Of a DNA stretch of 64,000 nucleotides, positions 46,801-58,559 are shown piece after piece (positions within the stretch are counted from its first letter, which is position 1; each line of letters begins with the position of its first letter). Source of the DNA: Sesamum alatum. Taxonomy: Eukaryota; Streptophyta; Magnoliopsida; Lamiales; Pedaliaceae. The notes beneath the pieces are model-generated. The model worked only from the letters and a program-made list of their open reading frames with translations, had not been told where the DNA came from and did no database searches. The DNA is taken from contig JACGWO010000010.1 of assembly GCA_034509735.1 (NCBI GenBank), positions 1,116,001-1,180,000 on the forward strand. The letters run 5' to 3'. A program made the translations under genes and the position numbers.

Positions 46801-49800
46801 AGAAACAATAAGGTACATGACAATTAAACTGCATGGTAAGTAAGATAAATCCACTAAATCAAGCAACCTTCCAATAGGGTGAGTAGTTCCCTTCTCCATG
46901 GCAGCAGCTACGGCAAGAGCTTCTTTCTCACAGCTGGGTACACAACAAGAAGCAAGTCGTTTATTGCTGTCTCTAACATGCCCATGTATTGGTTCAATTG
47001 CTTTGCACATGAACTCTCCAGTGGTCAATGTGCCTGTTTTATCAAATGCAATATTCTGGCATGAAGCTAGCGCATCTAGGACATGTCCCCCCTTAAGCAA
47101 GATTCCCTGTTCAACCGATGAATGCTTATGATGTCCATCAAGGAAGCAAACAAATAGGACACATTTTCGTGAAATTCAGTCTATGATGCTACAATTAAAA
47201 TTTTGGAAAAAAACCATTTTATCTCATTATTTTTCTATAGCAGTACTAAAACAAAATATGCGTATAAACCTCACACTACAAGACATAGAAACAAAGATTT
47301 TTCTGTGTGTAGGACGACTCTAGCTGCCCGCGGATGGATATTGGCTGATTAAACTCCCGTCAGAACAATAGAACATATTTCTTTTTTTGGTGCAATACAA
47401 TATCTGATTCTAATTTCTTAGATGAATTGTTTATGATCATGATTTTCCCTCGTTCAAGTCCAAAAGCTCCGATTTTCATTTTTGGATGTATACAACTAAG
47501 TTTATATTACCTAATATAGCAATTTACTTTCCCAAGTTACCTCACCTAAAGCAACAATGTCATAGCCTCTATTTTTCAACTGTGACTCTTGAGTGGAAAA
47601 CTACAAAGATAGACAAAAGTTTAATTTTTCGACCCTCATCTGAAACTTCATGTAAAATTAAGTTGAACCTTTCAAACGTGGATGGAGGGATCATTATAAA
47701 GCTTTCAATCGTAATTCATATTTTGTTGTAAAATACCTTTTGGATAAATTAATCAAAACCAATTGTTGACAAATTGTCAAGTTGGTATGATCAACTCGAC
47801 AATGTACAGTAAACATTTCAACTAGGCAAGGTCATCATGCTATCATATCTTTCTGATTGAATAACACAAAAACATGTGACCGATGACAATTGATTTAAGA
47901 CAGGCTATGAAACAGAAAGCTCAAGTTTACGCATCCCATGAAATTGACAAATACCTTTCTTGCACAAGCACTAATTGCAGTTGCATAGACCAAAGGTGCC
48001 ACAGCCAATGCGCATGGTGATGCCGCTACCATAAGCCCCAATGCTCGGTAAACTGATCCTCTGCAAACTAGAGAACTAACAAAATTACTCAAGTAGACTG
48101 TTCTATGGAGTATCTTCATAACATACCCACAAGAAAACGTCCTTGCTTGCACATACAAATAGACAAATTGAGGGAAGAGGTCCAAGTAAAAGGAGCAAAA
48201 TCATTTCAACCCACATAAATTGTATGAATAATTTAGGATAACCAAGAAATGAATAATAAGACGTCCAGGGAAACAGACCCACAGTATACCTGCTGTACTG
48301 AAAAATGGCCACTTAAAGAGAACTGGTCCCATCAATGCAATGGCAGCAGATAAAATTATAACGGCTCTGCTGTACTGCTCGCCAAATTTATCAAGCCATC
48401 TTTGAAGCTTTGGCTTACTCTGTTGAGCTTCTTCAGTCAATTGCACAATTCTACTCAGCATCGACTCTTTCCATGTCTTTTTTGCCTAAATAGAACTTGC
48501 AAACTTAGCAAAGAATTGTAGAAAGCTAAAAGAGTACCCTGAGCATTAGAAGCGTCACATGAAAATTGGCAGTTCATGGACATAATATTTATAGACTCTT
48601 TGTCTAATTATCACATCCCATCAAAAACTTCAGTTAACACGCAAGATTGGAAAGGCGCAAAAGAATAAAAAAACCACCACTATCATGTAAATGAATATAT
48701 CCAACCTCAATTTTTCTTTAAGATTATTAGCACAACAATAATTTTTTTTACATATTTGATGATTGATTTATTACAAAAAGAGAAGCTATTTACAATGATT
48801 CAGCTTGTTTAGCCAAGTATATCATAACAAAGCTCATTTCAGGTCAAATGTCATGACGAAAAACTTGAGAAAATATAAATGTAAACTTCATGGGAGGATA
48901 TTCACTAAAGTAAAAAACTTCATGAGAATATAAAATTCAAAGCAAACTACTACGTCAAAATTTTCAACCATCTAACTCCTTGTATAATTTACTTCACCAT
49001 TAATCTGTTTCAAACAGAAGGAACAAATAATAAGATACAATACTTTACTAAGTCTTATTCAGCAACATCTTAGAAACTTTTGCACCTAGGTATTTTTTTA
49101 TGTGCCATGACAGAGAAAAACTTGCATTTATACCTTAACAATCATCATACCATCCAGGTTCCGAGCCCCACCAGGAATGCTGTCTCCGACTTGCTTTTCC
49201 ACAGGCTTGACTTCCCCGGTCAAGTGCTCTATTGTAACAGTTGATCTACCTTGGAAGACTTCACAGTCCACCGGCACCGACTGCACATAGTGAAGATCAG
49301 ATTAATATAGTTCCAGATTAATACAGAAACTACTGAGGAAAGGTAATTCAGAACAACAAATTCTCAGTGGTTTGGCATCAACATAGACACTGATAAAGGG
49401 CATAAAACAACAAAAATAGATTGGAGAACTTCACAGAACTTGTTTTCTACAATCAGGATTATGACGAAACAGAAGTGTTCTTATGCATCAAGAAAAGAGG
49501 CATCTTGCGTCTAAATTTCACTGTTCTGTTCAACTAAAAAGCATGCAAAAGGTGAACTAAAACTAACTATGGGAGGGGCATTATTTGATTAGACTTTGGG
49601 CATTAGCGGGAACAAACTTAAAGAAGAATAAAAGGTGCTTGAACATCTTCTGTCAATTGGTTAGGGGTGCTTTAAACCAACTACTTTGTATTCACAAATC
49701 AATGTATCTGTTTCACCAGTCTTATAATTCACCCCAAACATTTTAGCTCTTAAGAAAAATAATAAACTATAAATTGAATTGGCTTAGATTGTGCCATGAT

Positions 49801-51011
49801 TATTTGTCTCTCTGATACTTGCTTAAATTAAGATAAACATGTCCAGGGACTCCGCATCTCAACTCTAAGTCGTTTATGTGTCTTAACCAGACCTATTAAC
49901 AAACTGCTCCAGACAAATATATGCTTAAACTAGCTTAGCTATATAGAACATCAAGACGCATATAGATATACACACACCGATCAAGTTAACTACAGATTGA
50001 CCTGTAGATAAACTATAGAGTTGCAGAAGCAAATAAAAGAAACACGGCAACATACACATGCTGGCAAGAAGTGGACCACAATACATTAGAAATCAACAAA
50101 GCACAGACCTCACCAGCTTTGACCAATATGTATGATCCAACTTCCAACTCATTCACAGGAACTTCGTGGTACATCAAATCAGAAAAATTTGGAGAATTCC
50201 CGTTCAATACAAGGGCAAAATCAGGATGGTTCTCTTTTAATTCCTTCACATCAATCCTAGACCTGCTCGTGAAGTACTCCTCCGCAATATGAGCCAAATT
50301 AAACATGGCTAAAAGCAATCCACCTTCCAAGGCGTTCCCCATAAACACAGATGCAAATGCAGCCAACGCCATCAGTACATGAATGTTAATTTTCCCACCC
50401 ATAATGTCCACAGCAGCATCCAAAGAAGCCGACACCTGAACATCAACACGACATACAGATCAAGGAAGTTTACATAAAAAGAAAAGCAATATGGATTGTC
50501 ACTAAGAAAGCAAAATTTAGATGCTCAAATTACTAATTACCCCAACAAGAGGGAAAGCAATGAGAGTAAAAGCTTGCTGAAGAGGCTTGACGGCGGGCTT
50601 TGGAAGGAAGTACGGACAAGCAGCGGAAGCTAAAAAAAGAGCCGCCGCGCAGCAGCAGAGCTGCAAATGCTCTCTCAAGAAGTTTGCCAGGTCGGTCCAC
50701 TTGATAGCCTCTGCAAAACTAAGGAAAGTTTCCTGAGATTTTGTCAATTGACCATCACATCCACCACAACCCCCATGACTATGACCGTGATGATGATGAT
50801 GATGATCATGGTGGTGATGATGGTGGTCGTGGTGGTGGTGGTCGGAGTGGGCCGAGCATTTAATGACGGGTAAACGAGAGACTGTTCGGAGGTTGATTAG
50901 GGCTGTGGATTTTGCAGAATATGTCAAATTATGGTTGATTCTGAGTATGAATTTTCGAGTTTTGGAGTTTGAGGGGAATCTGGATATGCTGGGAAGCTGA
51001 AGCATCTCCAT
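43801..51011 (-). CDS. HMA1: Chloroplast P1B-type heavy-metal ATPase HMA1
   Basis: Twelve exons join in frame to 812 aa: 50541-51011, 50109-50435, 49134-49280, 48290-48485, 47955-48067, 46868-47106, 46283-46388, 45727-45894, 44982-45198, 44442-44629, 44270-44356, 43801-43980. All junctions are GT-AG, and Arabidopsis HMA1 has about 819 aa. A transit-peptide-like N-terminus (1-50) precedes a His-rich metal-binding stretch (about 55-79) and Cys pairs (80-86). Then come the TGE actuator motif, the intramembrane S-P-C (397-399, instead of the CPC of copper pumps), the phosphorylation site DKTGT (D440), the H-P motif (about 493) and GDGIND (669-674). HMA1 sits in the plastid envelope and moves Cu/Zn and other divalent ions. 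The SPC motif marks this subgroup. Intron 6 uses a weak donor (GTTGCT). One intron holds TA repeats near 44690-44720. No break was seen. Confidence 0.96.
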
Positions 51012-52672
51012 GATTGGGCCAAGAAGTTCAGAAGAAAACTGTGTTGAATTGGGGGTTTACACCATTGATCTGATCGTCGAAGAAAAAAGAGTTAAGGCTC
51101 AGTACTCAAGTCTCCCAGCCAGGGATTGGGGCCAAGGAAGAGGAGGGGGTAGTAGGTGGGTCAGTGGGTGTGGTTAGAATTGCATCATGTTATAACACCA
51201 TGTGCTCATTCTCAACCCTCTTCACACTGCTAAGTTTCTCTATTTGCCCCGATAAGAAATTCTAACACGTATCTGGTTTCAGTTCAATTTAAATTGAATA
51301 TATTATAAATATAATAAATTTAATTTATCGTGTGATTGGTATATAATTTAAGAAGATAATCAAGCATATAATAAGAGTAGCACATTTATTTATGATTGAT
51401 CTGATTCATCCAAATTTAATTCGACCAAAATTTTTTCAACCCCTCGACAGCGTCATGTTTGAATATGAAGGAATTTTGGCAGCATTCTTAGATTTATGAA
51501 AAGGAAAAGCGTGGGGCAGCCACCCACGTTTTTCCCTTTATAATCGAATTAATGCGCTCAACTCGAAATGAAGGAACACTGAATTTTAAATGTTTTAAAG
51601 GAAGACGGTGGGAGACTGGGAGTAGGCGACGGAGGGAGTGGTAGGTGAAAGTGGTGCTGGTGGAACGAGGTAGAATTATCATGATACAAAATTATAATTA
51701 GATCCAAGATTCATGGAATTGAGATTCGAGAAAAAAAATTATTTAAATTTTTCTTTGAAATAAAATTTAGAGCATGTTTACAATGTGTTTGCAACAATAG
51801 AATTTGTTGTTCCGAACATTCAGATTAAGATATTTTAAGGTGAATTTAGTGATTTTTTTTAAACTACAAGGAACACAATATGCTTCTAATAATTTATGCG
51901 AAGCCTACAAAACAAATCACCATTAAAATCACTTGAGGATGCTCGATTCTAGCCTTTAAATACTCAACTTAGGTAGTTGTAAGAGTAAGAATAGTGAGGT
52001 TGTATTGAAAAAACTATACGTACTGCATGGATGATACTTATTTATAAATTTTTTTAATTGTATGATTTCACGTGAATTAGATAAATCAAAATAATTAAAT
52101 GTACCATATATATATATATATTAGGATTTAGGATATACCAATACTAAATTATATAAAATATTTTTGAAATTCATAAATACTGTGAGGGAAGGTCTTATCA
52201 TGACCTTATTAGACGTATCCCCACATCAGAATTGTTGAGAAAATCAAGATATTTGATGCTAATACTGCAACCTGGCCCATTGCAATTACATCTTTCCGGG
52301 CACAAATCATATATTATTCATGCAATAAAATCACATTTTTCTAGTAAAAATTTTCTTTGTTGATTGTTGTTGACATTTTCTTTTTGTTGTTAACAAAAAA
52401 GATTCTTGTTGACATTGATCACGCATTACTTACAAGATTGGAGTAGACAATATTTGAACGGTGATATATGTAATATCCCACATGCCAATGTTGTTTCATT
52501 ACCATTTACAAGTCCATAATTCGATTAAAATAATATAAGTTGTCAATTCACTTGACGAAAAATGGCTACCAATAATCGAATTAATTCGATTCATCCAATC
52601 TAATAATCATTGCCATATAAATCTCACACACACACATATATATATATATATATAATATCCCAACTACCACAT
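51012..52672. other. HMA1 upstream region and intergenic DNA
   Basis: About 51012-51200 is the likely HMA1 5' UTR and promoter. An R1 MITE lies at 51255-51440. The 62-codon minus-strand frame at 51494-51682 has no support. The remainder is AT-rich, with a TA repeat near 52630-52655 that could serve as polyadenylation-side sequence of the next gene. Confidence 0.4.
51255..51440 (+). mobile_element. R1 MITE, copy 1
   Basis: Diverged copy of a ~190-bp family: opens near 'aagaaattcta', has central 'tgtgattggtatataattta' and closes 'cgaccaaaatttt'. Related copies lie at 57167, 62565, 63695 and (inverted) 63880. Confidence 0.55.
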
Positions 52673-52987
52673 CTAGTGACCATCTCCTCCCGGGCTCGGA
52701 CCAGACGGAGCTCGACTTGTCGCCCCAGGCCCCGCACTGACATTCTTGATATTTCCAAACTCTTCAGCATTCACATAGACGTGTGCCTTGATCCCACCAG
52801 ACGTGTTAGAACTATCGAATTTGTGCCCATCACTTGAACCTGGGGAAGACTTCTCAATAGCGCTAAAAAGTGGCGGGCTTTGTGCCTCGGGCGTATGGAG
52901 AAGATCATGGCCCTCGGTCGCCAAGAAAACCGAGTTGATGAGAAGAAAGACAAGGAAAAATACAAATATTTTCATCTCATTGGCCAT
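52673..52987 (-). CDS. Secreted PIP-like peptide precursor (SGPS/GxGH type), gene 1
   Basis: Single exon, 104 aa. The N-terminus (MANEMKIFVFFLVFLLINSV) is a classic signal peptide, with cleavage likely after about residue 25. A variable acidic, Ser-rich middle follows, and the protein ends exactly with S-G-P-S-P-G-G-D-G-H. The C-terminal SGPS-xx-GxGH box is the hallmark of PAMP-induced secreted peptides (PIP/PIPL), whose mature peptide is cut from the precursor's end and hydroxylated on Pro. In Arabidopsis PIP1 is sensed by the LRR kinase RLK7 and amplifies immunity. Family assignment is from the motif and architecture. A second such gene lies 430 bp away on the same strand. Confidence 0.85.
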   Translation of the reverse strand: MANEMKIFVFFLVFLLINSVFLATEGHDLLHTPEAQSPPLFSAIEKSSPGSSDGHKFDSSNTSGGIKAHVYVNAEEFGNIKNVSAGPGATSRAPSGPSPGGDGH

Positions 52988-53420
52988 TCTTGAAATGAAT
53001 CGTCGATTGGAGGGTGGTAGCCTGGCTGAGGAAAAGAGAAGGAAGAGAGGGTCTTATATGTGGAAACTGGTCGGGAGGTCGAGTGGCTTGTGGCATTGCA
53101 TGAAAGGAGGATTGCCGCCAAAATTTTGTAGTGGAAGTTCTTGACTAGACGTGGAGAAATCAGAGGGAGATGAAAAATGTGTGCTTAATATGTATTTATG
53201 TACAACATCCGTCGGATCTTCCTAAACTACCAACAGCTATTTCTAGCGAAATTTCTAAAAACTTATAAGATAGAATATACATATGTGACTAAAACAATAT
53301 GGCTCAATCGACTAACTCGTAGATCCGCAGAAACGAAACAAGCTCCAAAACAAAGACATGTAGCACGAACCAGAACCGCACTGATAAAACTAGTTCAGCC
53401 AGCAGCTGGTGATTCTTTCA

Positions 53421-53609
53421 TCAATGACCTGATCCACGGTGGCTGGGGCCGGAGTAGGCTTGTCTAATGGAGAAGATGAACCCTCTTGACTGAAGAAACG
53501 GCGAACGGAAATTAAGATACAGAGGCCGACTTCCCTCTACTTGAGTTGCATAATGTATGATCAAGAGGAAAAGAGAAAGGGAAATGAAGTATGTAAATGG
53601 CTTAACCAT
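53421..53609 (-). CDS. Secreted PIP-like peptide precursor, gene 2
   Basis: From the Met at 53609 the product is 62 aa. It has a hydrophobic signal peptide (FTYFISLSLFLLIIHYA) and a basic middle, and ends exactly with Y-S-G-P-S-H-R-G-S-G-H, again the SGPS-xx-GxGH box. The frame stays open upstream to 53741, so a longer form of 106 aa is possible, but its N-terminus does not look like a signal peptide, and the internal Met fits better. It sits between PIP-like gene 1 and the receptor kinase, all on the minus strand. The short precursor resembles PIPL peptides. RNA evidence is needed to fix the start. Confidence 0.75.
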   Translation of the reverse strand: MVKPFTYFISLSLFLLIIHYATQVEGSRPLYLNFRSPFLQSRGFIFSIRQAYSGPSHRGSGH

Positions 53610-54203
53610 TGGAATGGCAATGCTAAGAACACACAGTTCAGAAACAGAGGCAAAGTATTGAGATGTTTCTGGACTTAGTTTTTTGGTTATGTAATTTCTG
53701 GGAATGGAAGTACTAGGTTGCTTTGCCGGTTGAGGGCGCAATTCGAGTGGTTGTGCGTACTAGCTGGAAGATAAAGATGTAAATGAATAAATAATTGGCG
53801 GGTTTTCATTTTTGAACCTGTTTTTGTGGGGTGTTTGTCTCTCATTGTTAGAACAAGAAGCAGTTTGTTTATTTTATATGAATTGTCGGCTTCTTCGGAC
53901 AAAGGAAGCATTCATGATATAGGGGGTTGATTACAGTTTGCAACGGTTTTTTATGCATGTTTTGAGGAGAAGGGCTTTGATTCTATCGGCAAAATGGAAT
54001 TGAGCTTCGTGAACTTTTGTCGATGGCCATCCTGTCGGAATCACTTGAAATGTCTGGCCTCAAGATATAGCAATTCAAACATGTCTAGTGATGACTCTCA
54101 TGTGGTAGAACAAGATGTCGACACAAAGCAAGTGCAGAAACGACTGCATCTTTATTATACTTATTGTAATAGAATCGATAGGGAACAAGAAAGAAGACCA
54201 GAA

Positions 54204-56723
54204 TCATCTGGCTTCATCAAGTCTCAACTGGGAGAACACCTCGCTAGCATTAACACCTGAAAAGTTGTGGGTCGAGTCATGGTGGAGTTCGTCTTCACCA
54301 ATTTGGATGCTATGAGAAGGCAACCTTTGAAGAATGTTCATCTGAAAATTCCACGAAACATCTGTTGTGCTGTCTTCGTGTGGTTCTCTAGGCACAGCCG
54401 TGTGTTGAAGCTGCAGAGAATACTCCAAGTCCCACATCACGTCACCCATATTAGGCCTATCTGCTCCGTATTCTTGCAAACACTTCTCCACTGTTTCTCC
54501 GAACTTCCTCAAAGAGTTGGGATTAATTTTCCCCACAAGAAAAGGATCAAGAATTTTCTCCAGCTGCCCCTTTCTGTGCCATGAAAGTCCCCATTCAGCC
54601 AAGTTACACTGATCCCTTGGAAGCAAGTTATCGATGGCCGGCCTTGCACAAAGTACTTCAAGAAGTACCACTCCAAAGGAATACACATCAGATTTTTGAG
54701 TTAGTTGTAAGCATCTGAAGTATTCAGGATCAAGGTAGCCGAAGCTGCCTTTAACAGCAGTACTCACGTGAGTTTGATCGGGAGGGCCAGATCGAGAAAG
54801 CCCAAAATCAGCAACTTTAGCCACGTAATCTTCATCGAGCAAGATGTTTGTCGACTTTATATCCCTATGGATAATTGCACCACTAGAACCAGTGTGGAGA
54901 TAGTGAATACCTTTGGCTGCACCAATGCAAATCTTAAGCCTTTGATCCCATGATAACGTAGACCTCGATGTTGATTCCCGACATTCTCCTTCCAAGACGT
55001 ACAGATGATCCCTTAACGTTCCCTTCTCCATAAACTCATAAACTAGTATCATCTCATCCCTTTCGTCACAATATCCGATCAGAGAAACAAGGTGTTGGTG
55101 GCGGATTTTGGATAACACCATAATTTCAGTTTGGAATTCGGGAAGGCCCTGCCCATGTCCTGGCTCACTTCTTTTCACAGCAACTTTAGTACCGTTCCTC
55201 ATCGTTCCCTTGTACACTTTCCCGAATCCTCCCTCGCCAATACGCAGTTTCTTGTCGAAATTCTTTGTGGCATAGAGAATTTCGGAAAACGGGACCTTCA
55301 AACCAAGGTTAAAATCAGCAGCAGGTGAGCTGGTGACAGTTTTATCAGTAGTTCTGCTATTAGTACTTCCTCCATAGAGATGTGCCAATGGCCAGTCAAT
55401 AGCGTCAACAGGCTTCCATTTTCTCTTTTTCAAACCACATAAGACACCTATCAAGAGAACAAGGACTAAAATCAGACCTCCAACGGCCGAACCAACGATG
55501 ATTAGTAAACGACGTTTTGTCGAATCACTTCCTCCCGGAGATGATCCCGAGTCAGTGATGAGCTCCATTATCTCAACTCCATTCAGAAAAGCAGTTGGAT
55601 TACGAGAATCACTCCGAGGGCCAACACTGACATTCAAGAACCCCGAATTATCTGAATCGACCACAAAATCATTGTAGAAAGGAGCCGCAGGCCGAGAAAC
55701 AGCACCGTAAGGATATATCTTCCGATTAAACTTACTATCAATGAAAAGATCGAACACCATAAATTCGTTTGTGGTTCTACTAATGATGTCACAGAAATGC
55801 ACCCGGACGAGATGTTTAGCTCCTTTTTTCACATCAAAACGCCAAGAAATATTGAACATATGAGGCTGTGTGCTATTACCAATAATGTTCATCTCTTTGG
55901 CAGTGTTGTAAACAGAAGGAGGAGCATCAACCTCTCTAGCCCCTGGGCTCTGGTAATTGATCTTCCCATTATAAGTTTCACTCTTCTTCGCTGCATTCTT
56001 ATTGAACAAATAATCATCATCAGGAATCCAAAATCTCAAAAGGGTGTCATTATTCGGCATAATATTTGGGCCCCCGACATTAATTCTATGAATCAAACGC
56101 AACGGAGAAGACAACAGACCATTATAATTGTCCACTCCGCGAGTTGCAAGAACAGCAGAATCAGGAATGAACTCCGGTGGGGTAAGAAATACTTCCATTG
56201 CGTTTACAAAAGCAAAAGAATTTTCTTCATGTGGCACAAATTTAATCTTGAACTTTCCAGGCGGAATAGTAAGAAAGATCTCTTCAATAAGTGGAAATGT
56301 AAAATTACTTCGTATGGAGAAATTGGACAAAACCCTGAACCCGGAAGCCTCGACGTTGAAACGGGCATCGGGGAGATTCCCCAACGCCGGAAAGGGAAAG
56401 AAATGGAAACGTACCACATAAGTTCCATCTTGAGCTATATCAAGCTCATAAGAAGAAGGTTTTCTGAAAATTCTTGCACTTCGATAGAGTTCAGCAGTTG
56501 ACGAGCTGGGATCTTCAACTGGGCTGTTTCCGCCGGAGGATAAGGCGATTTTCTCAGAATTCACATCGCCGGTGAAGGTCCGGAGGCCGTAGACTGTGAG
56601 ACTGGAAGCTGAACCACAGTTGATGAAGTAGTGGTCAGGTAAAGTATAAGCACAGGAATGAAGAGAAAGAAGAGAAAGTAGCAAAAAACAGGAAAATATC
56701 TGCAGAGAATGAAAGTTCTCCAT
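54204..56723 (-). CDS. CrRLK1L-type malectin-like receptor kinase
   Basis: Single exon, 839 aa from the Met at 56723, which opens a clean signal peptide (MENFHSLQIFSCFLLLSLLS); the frame is open 79 codons further upstream, but that part looks like 5' UTR. Two malectin-like domains (about 27-190 and 205-385) carry many Asn-X-Ser/Thr sites. A transmembrane helix follows at 405-431 (LLIIVGSAVGGLILVLVLLI), then a basic stop-transfer segment and a Ser/Thr kinase (about 488-770) with GEGGFGKVYKG, VAVKR (K517), HRDIKSTNILLD (619-630), DFG (639-641) and GYLDPEYF. All catalytic residues are present. CrRLK1L kinases sense cell-wall state and RALF peptides at the plasma membrane. The closest relative I recall is the product of Arabidopsis AT2G23200, which lies near CYP81D genes, as here. 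Confidence 0.93.
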   Translation of the reverse strand: MENFHSLQIFSCFLLLSLLSLHSCAYTLPDHYFINCGSASSLTVYGLRTFTGDVNSEKIALSSGGNSPVEDPSSSTAELYRSARIFRKPSSYELDIAQDGTYVVRFHFFPFPALGNLPDARFNVEASGFRVLSNFSIRSNFTFPLIEEIFLTIPPGKFKIKFVPHEENSFAFVNAMEVFLTPPEFIPDSAVLATRGVDNYNGLLSSPLRLIHRINVGGPNIMPNNDTLLRFWIPDDDYLFNKNAAKKSETYNGKINYQSPGAREVDAPPSVYNTAKEMNIIGNSTQPHMFNISWRFDVKKGAKHLVRVHFCDIISRTTNEFMVFDLFIDSKFNRKIYPYGAVSRPAAPFYNDFVVDSDNSGFLNVSVGPRSDSRNPTAFLNGVEIMELITDSGSSPGGSDSTKRRLLIIVGSAVGGLILVLVLLIGVLCGLKKRKWKPVDAIDWPLAHLYGGSTNSRTTDKTVTSSPAADFNLGLKVPFSEILYATKNFDKKLRIGEGGFGKVYKGTMRNGTKVAVKRSEPGHGQGLPEFQTEIMVLSKIRHQHLVSLIGYCDERDEMILVYEFMEKGTLRDHLYVLEGECRESTSRSTLSWDQRLKICIGAAKGIHYLHTGSSGAIIHRDIKSTNILLDEDYVAKVADFGLSRSGPPDQTHVSTAVKGSFGYLDPEYFRCLQLTQKSDVYSFGVVLLEVLCARPAIDNLLPRDQCNLAEWGLSWHRKGQLEKILDPFLVGKINPNSLRKFGETVEKCLQEYGADRPNMGDVMWDLEYSLQLQHTAVPREPHEDSTTDVSWNFQMNILQRLPSHSIQIGEDELHHDSTHNFSGVNASEVFSQLRLDEAR

Positions 56724-58559
56724 GGAAGTTCGCTGGTGGAGAATTAATGACGGCAGGGGAAATGAGAAGGGATGAATGGAGGGGCCGAGAGCGGCGGGGA
56801 CAGACAGGCATGCAATTACGACATGGACTTTAATTTCGCGAGGTCCGCACAAAGACTTGTGTCTTGTTGACTTCATGTTGAGTCTGTAGTCGTTGTTTGG
56901 ATACTGTGAGGTCTGATTCCAGAGATGGAGAAATAATTGAGTCGTTAAGCATGGGGACAAAAGGGGTTTGGAATTTCTTCTGTATTTAATTAATAAAGAA
57001 TCTCCATTTCTTCTGCCAAGGTATTTTCAAAGAAGGGCAAGAAGAAACTCAGGGGTAGCAAAGACATCCTGCGAAAATGATTGAGAGTTATTTCACTCTA
57101 TTGTACGTGAGTTTCCGTAGTGTGCGTCTCAAGGGGCGGCTGAGACTTTCTCTATTGCAAAATAGGAAAATTCAAGCTCCAATTCGATTCGGTTAAATTT
57201 TAATCAATTTTATTATAATTGCAATATATTTATTATGTGATTAGTGTATAGTTTAAGAAAAATGATAAATCATATAATAAATATGTTACGTTTGCTCTGT
57301 GATTGATTTAGTTCGATCAAACTTAATTGGGATGAGAATTTCCTAAAATGTAATATAAGAAGTTATATCATGTTACAATAGAAAATTCTAAAGATAAAAA
57401 GTGTGCTTGTTGTCTCAACGAGTTATTCAAGTTGAGATTGTCAAAAACATTAGTTGAAATAAAAGGGTACTTGAAAATATAATAATTGTTAGATTTATTG
57501 GAGTAGCCTTCAATAATAACCCTATGATCTTTAAGTTAATTCGTGTCCTGAAAAGCTGGATCAAAGAGATATAACACAAAACATATAATGAGTGACATAC
57601 TTTATGAAATTAGTGGTTGTCGGTATTTATAAATAATCTTATATGTCAGCAGATATATAGCTACTTCGGTACAAATAACAAGATTCTGCCTTATAAATGA
57701 TAATGTGTTCTACAGCTACGAAAGCAAGTTCTTGAGTTGGGCCAAATCGTGCAGGATCTGATCCGAACAAAAATACGCAAAATCTTATCTTATTTTAATA
57801 TTTTCCTGTATAAATTCATCTTATAACATGCTTTTACCATTACCCCTCAATAAGTAAAGGAGTCTTGAGATCTTTCTTCTTAGGACATACCTCCGCCTTG
57901 TTATTTAATGAGTTGAATTTGGACAAACTTCTATCGGATTTGAAATGTAACATAAGTGGTTCGTTGAACTTAAATTTCATTTGCAACTTTGGGCTGCTAA
58001 GACAGTTTAAACGATTAAAATACACGTCTAGCTAAGCTCACTATTATAATGATGATGTTCATTTTAACCTTTTTATGATCAATAATTATGATGTTCATTT
58101 TATTTTATTTTTTATGATCAATAAAATATCCGTACTGGGCACATTACTAGCCGCACATACAATGGATCCCAAACCCAGTTTGCAAATCACCAGGCAAACC
58201 CATGGGCTTGGAGTAGTTCTAGGTTATTCACCATTATTCTTCCCTGGCCCAATCTCTTAGTTATTTCGACTTGTGCTTTTATTTTATTTTAATCCTTCAT
58301 GCCTTAAGTATATCTTTATAGTCTCTCCTATCTTAGCTTATCACCATCTTTAGCTGTTAAATAGTAACAAAATCTTATGCAAGAGTAGATGAAGTATTCA
58401 ATTAATGGAGAAATACAATTGAAAAAAAATGTATTGGCTTCAATGTTTTGTCCTATTTTAAAGCTAAATAAGGACAAGAATAACAAATTCGTTGTTATTA
58501 ATGATATTGATGCCCCCTCAAATATTTTTCTTAAAGTAAAACATAAGGAGAGTTCCAAC
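56724..58559. other. Intergenic DNA upstream of the receptor kinase
   Basis: Contains the kinase 5' UTR/promoter (about 56724-57050) and an R1 MITE (57167-57360). No gene could be supported; the open frames at 57840-58260 are not gene-like. Confidence 0.4.
57167..57360 (+). mobile_element. R1 MITE, copy 2
   Basis: Opens 'ataggaaaattcaagctcca' and closes 'gatgagaatttcctaaaa', so the ends are short inverted repeats (ggaaatt...). The centre has 'ttattatgtgattagtgtat' and 'agttcgatcaaacttaatt', shared with the other R1 copies. Confidence 0.65.

Noticed and set aside
51494..51682. 62-codon minus-strand frame upstream of HMA1
   Set aside because: No signal peptide, no recognised motif and no support from context.
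55797..56501. 234-codon plus-strand frame
   Set aside because: It is the antisense shadow of the ectodomain of the receptor kinase.
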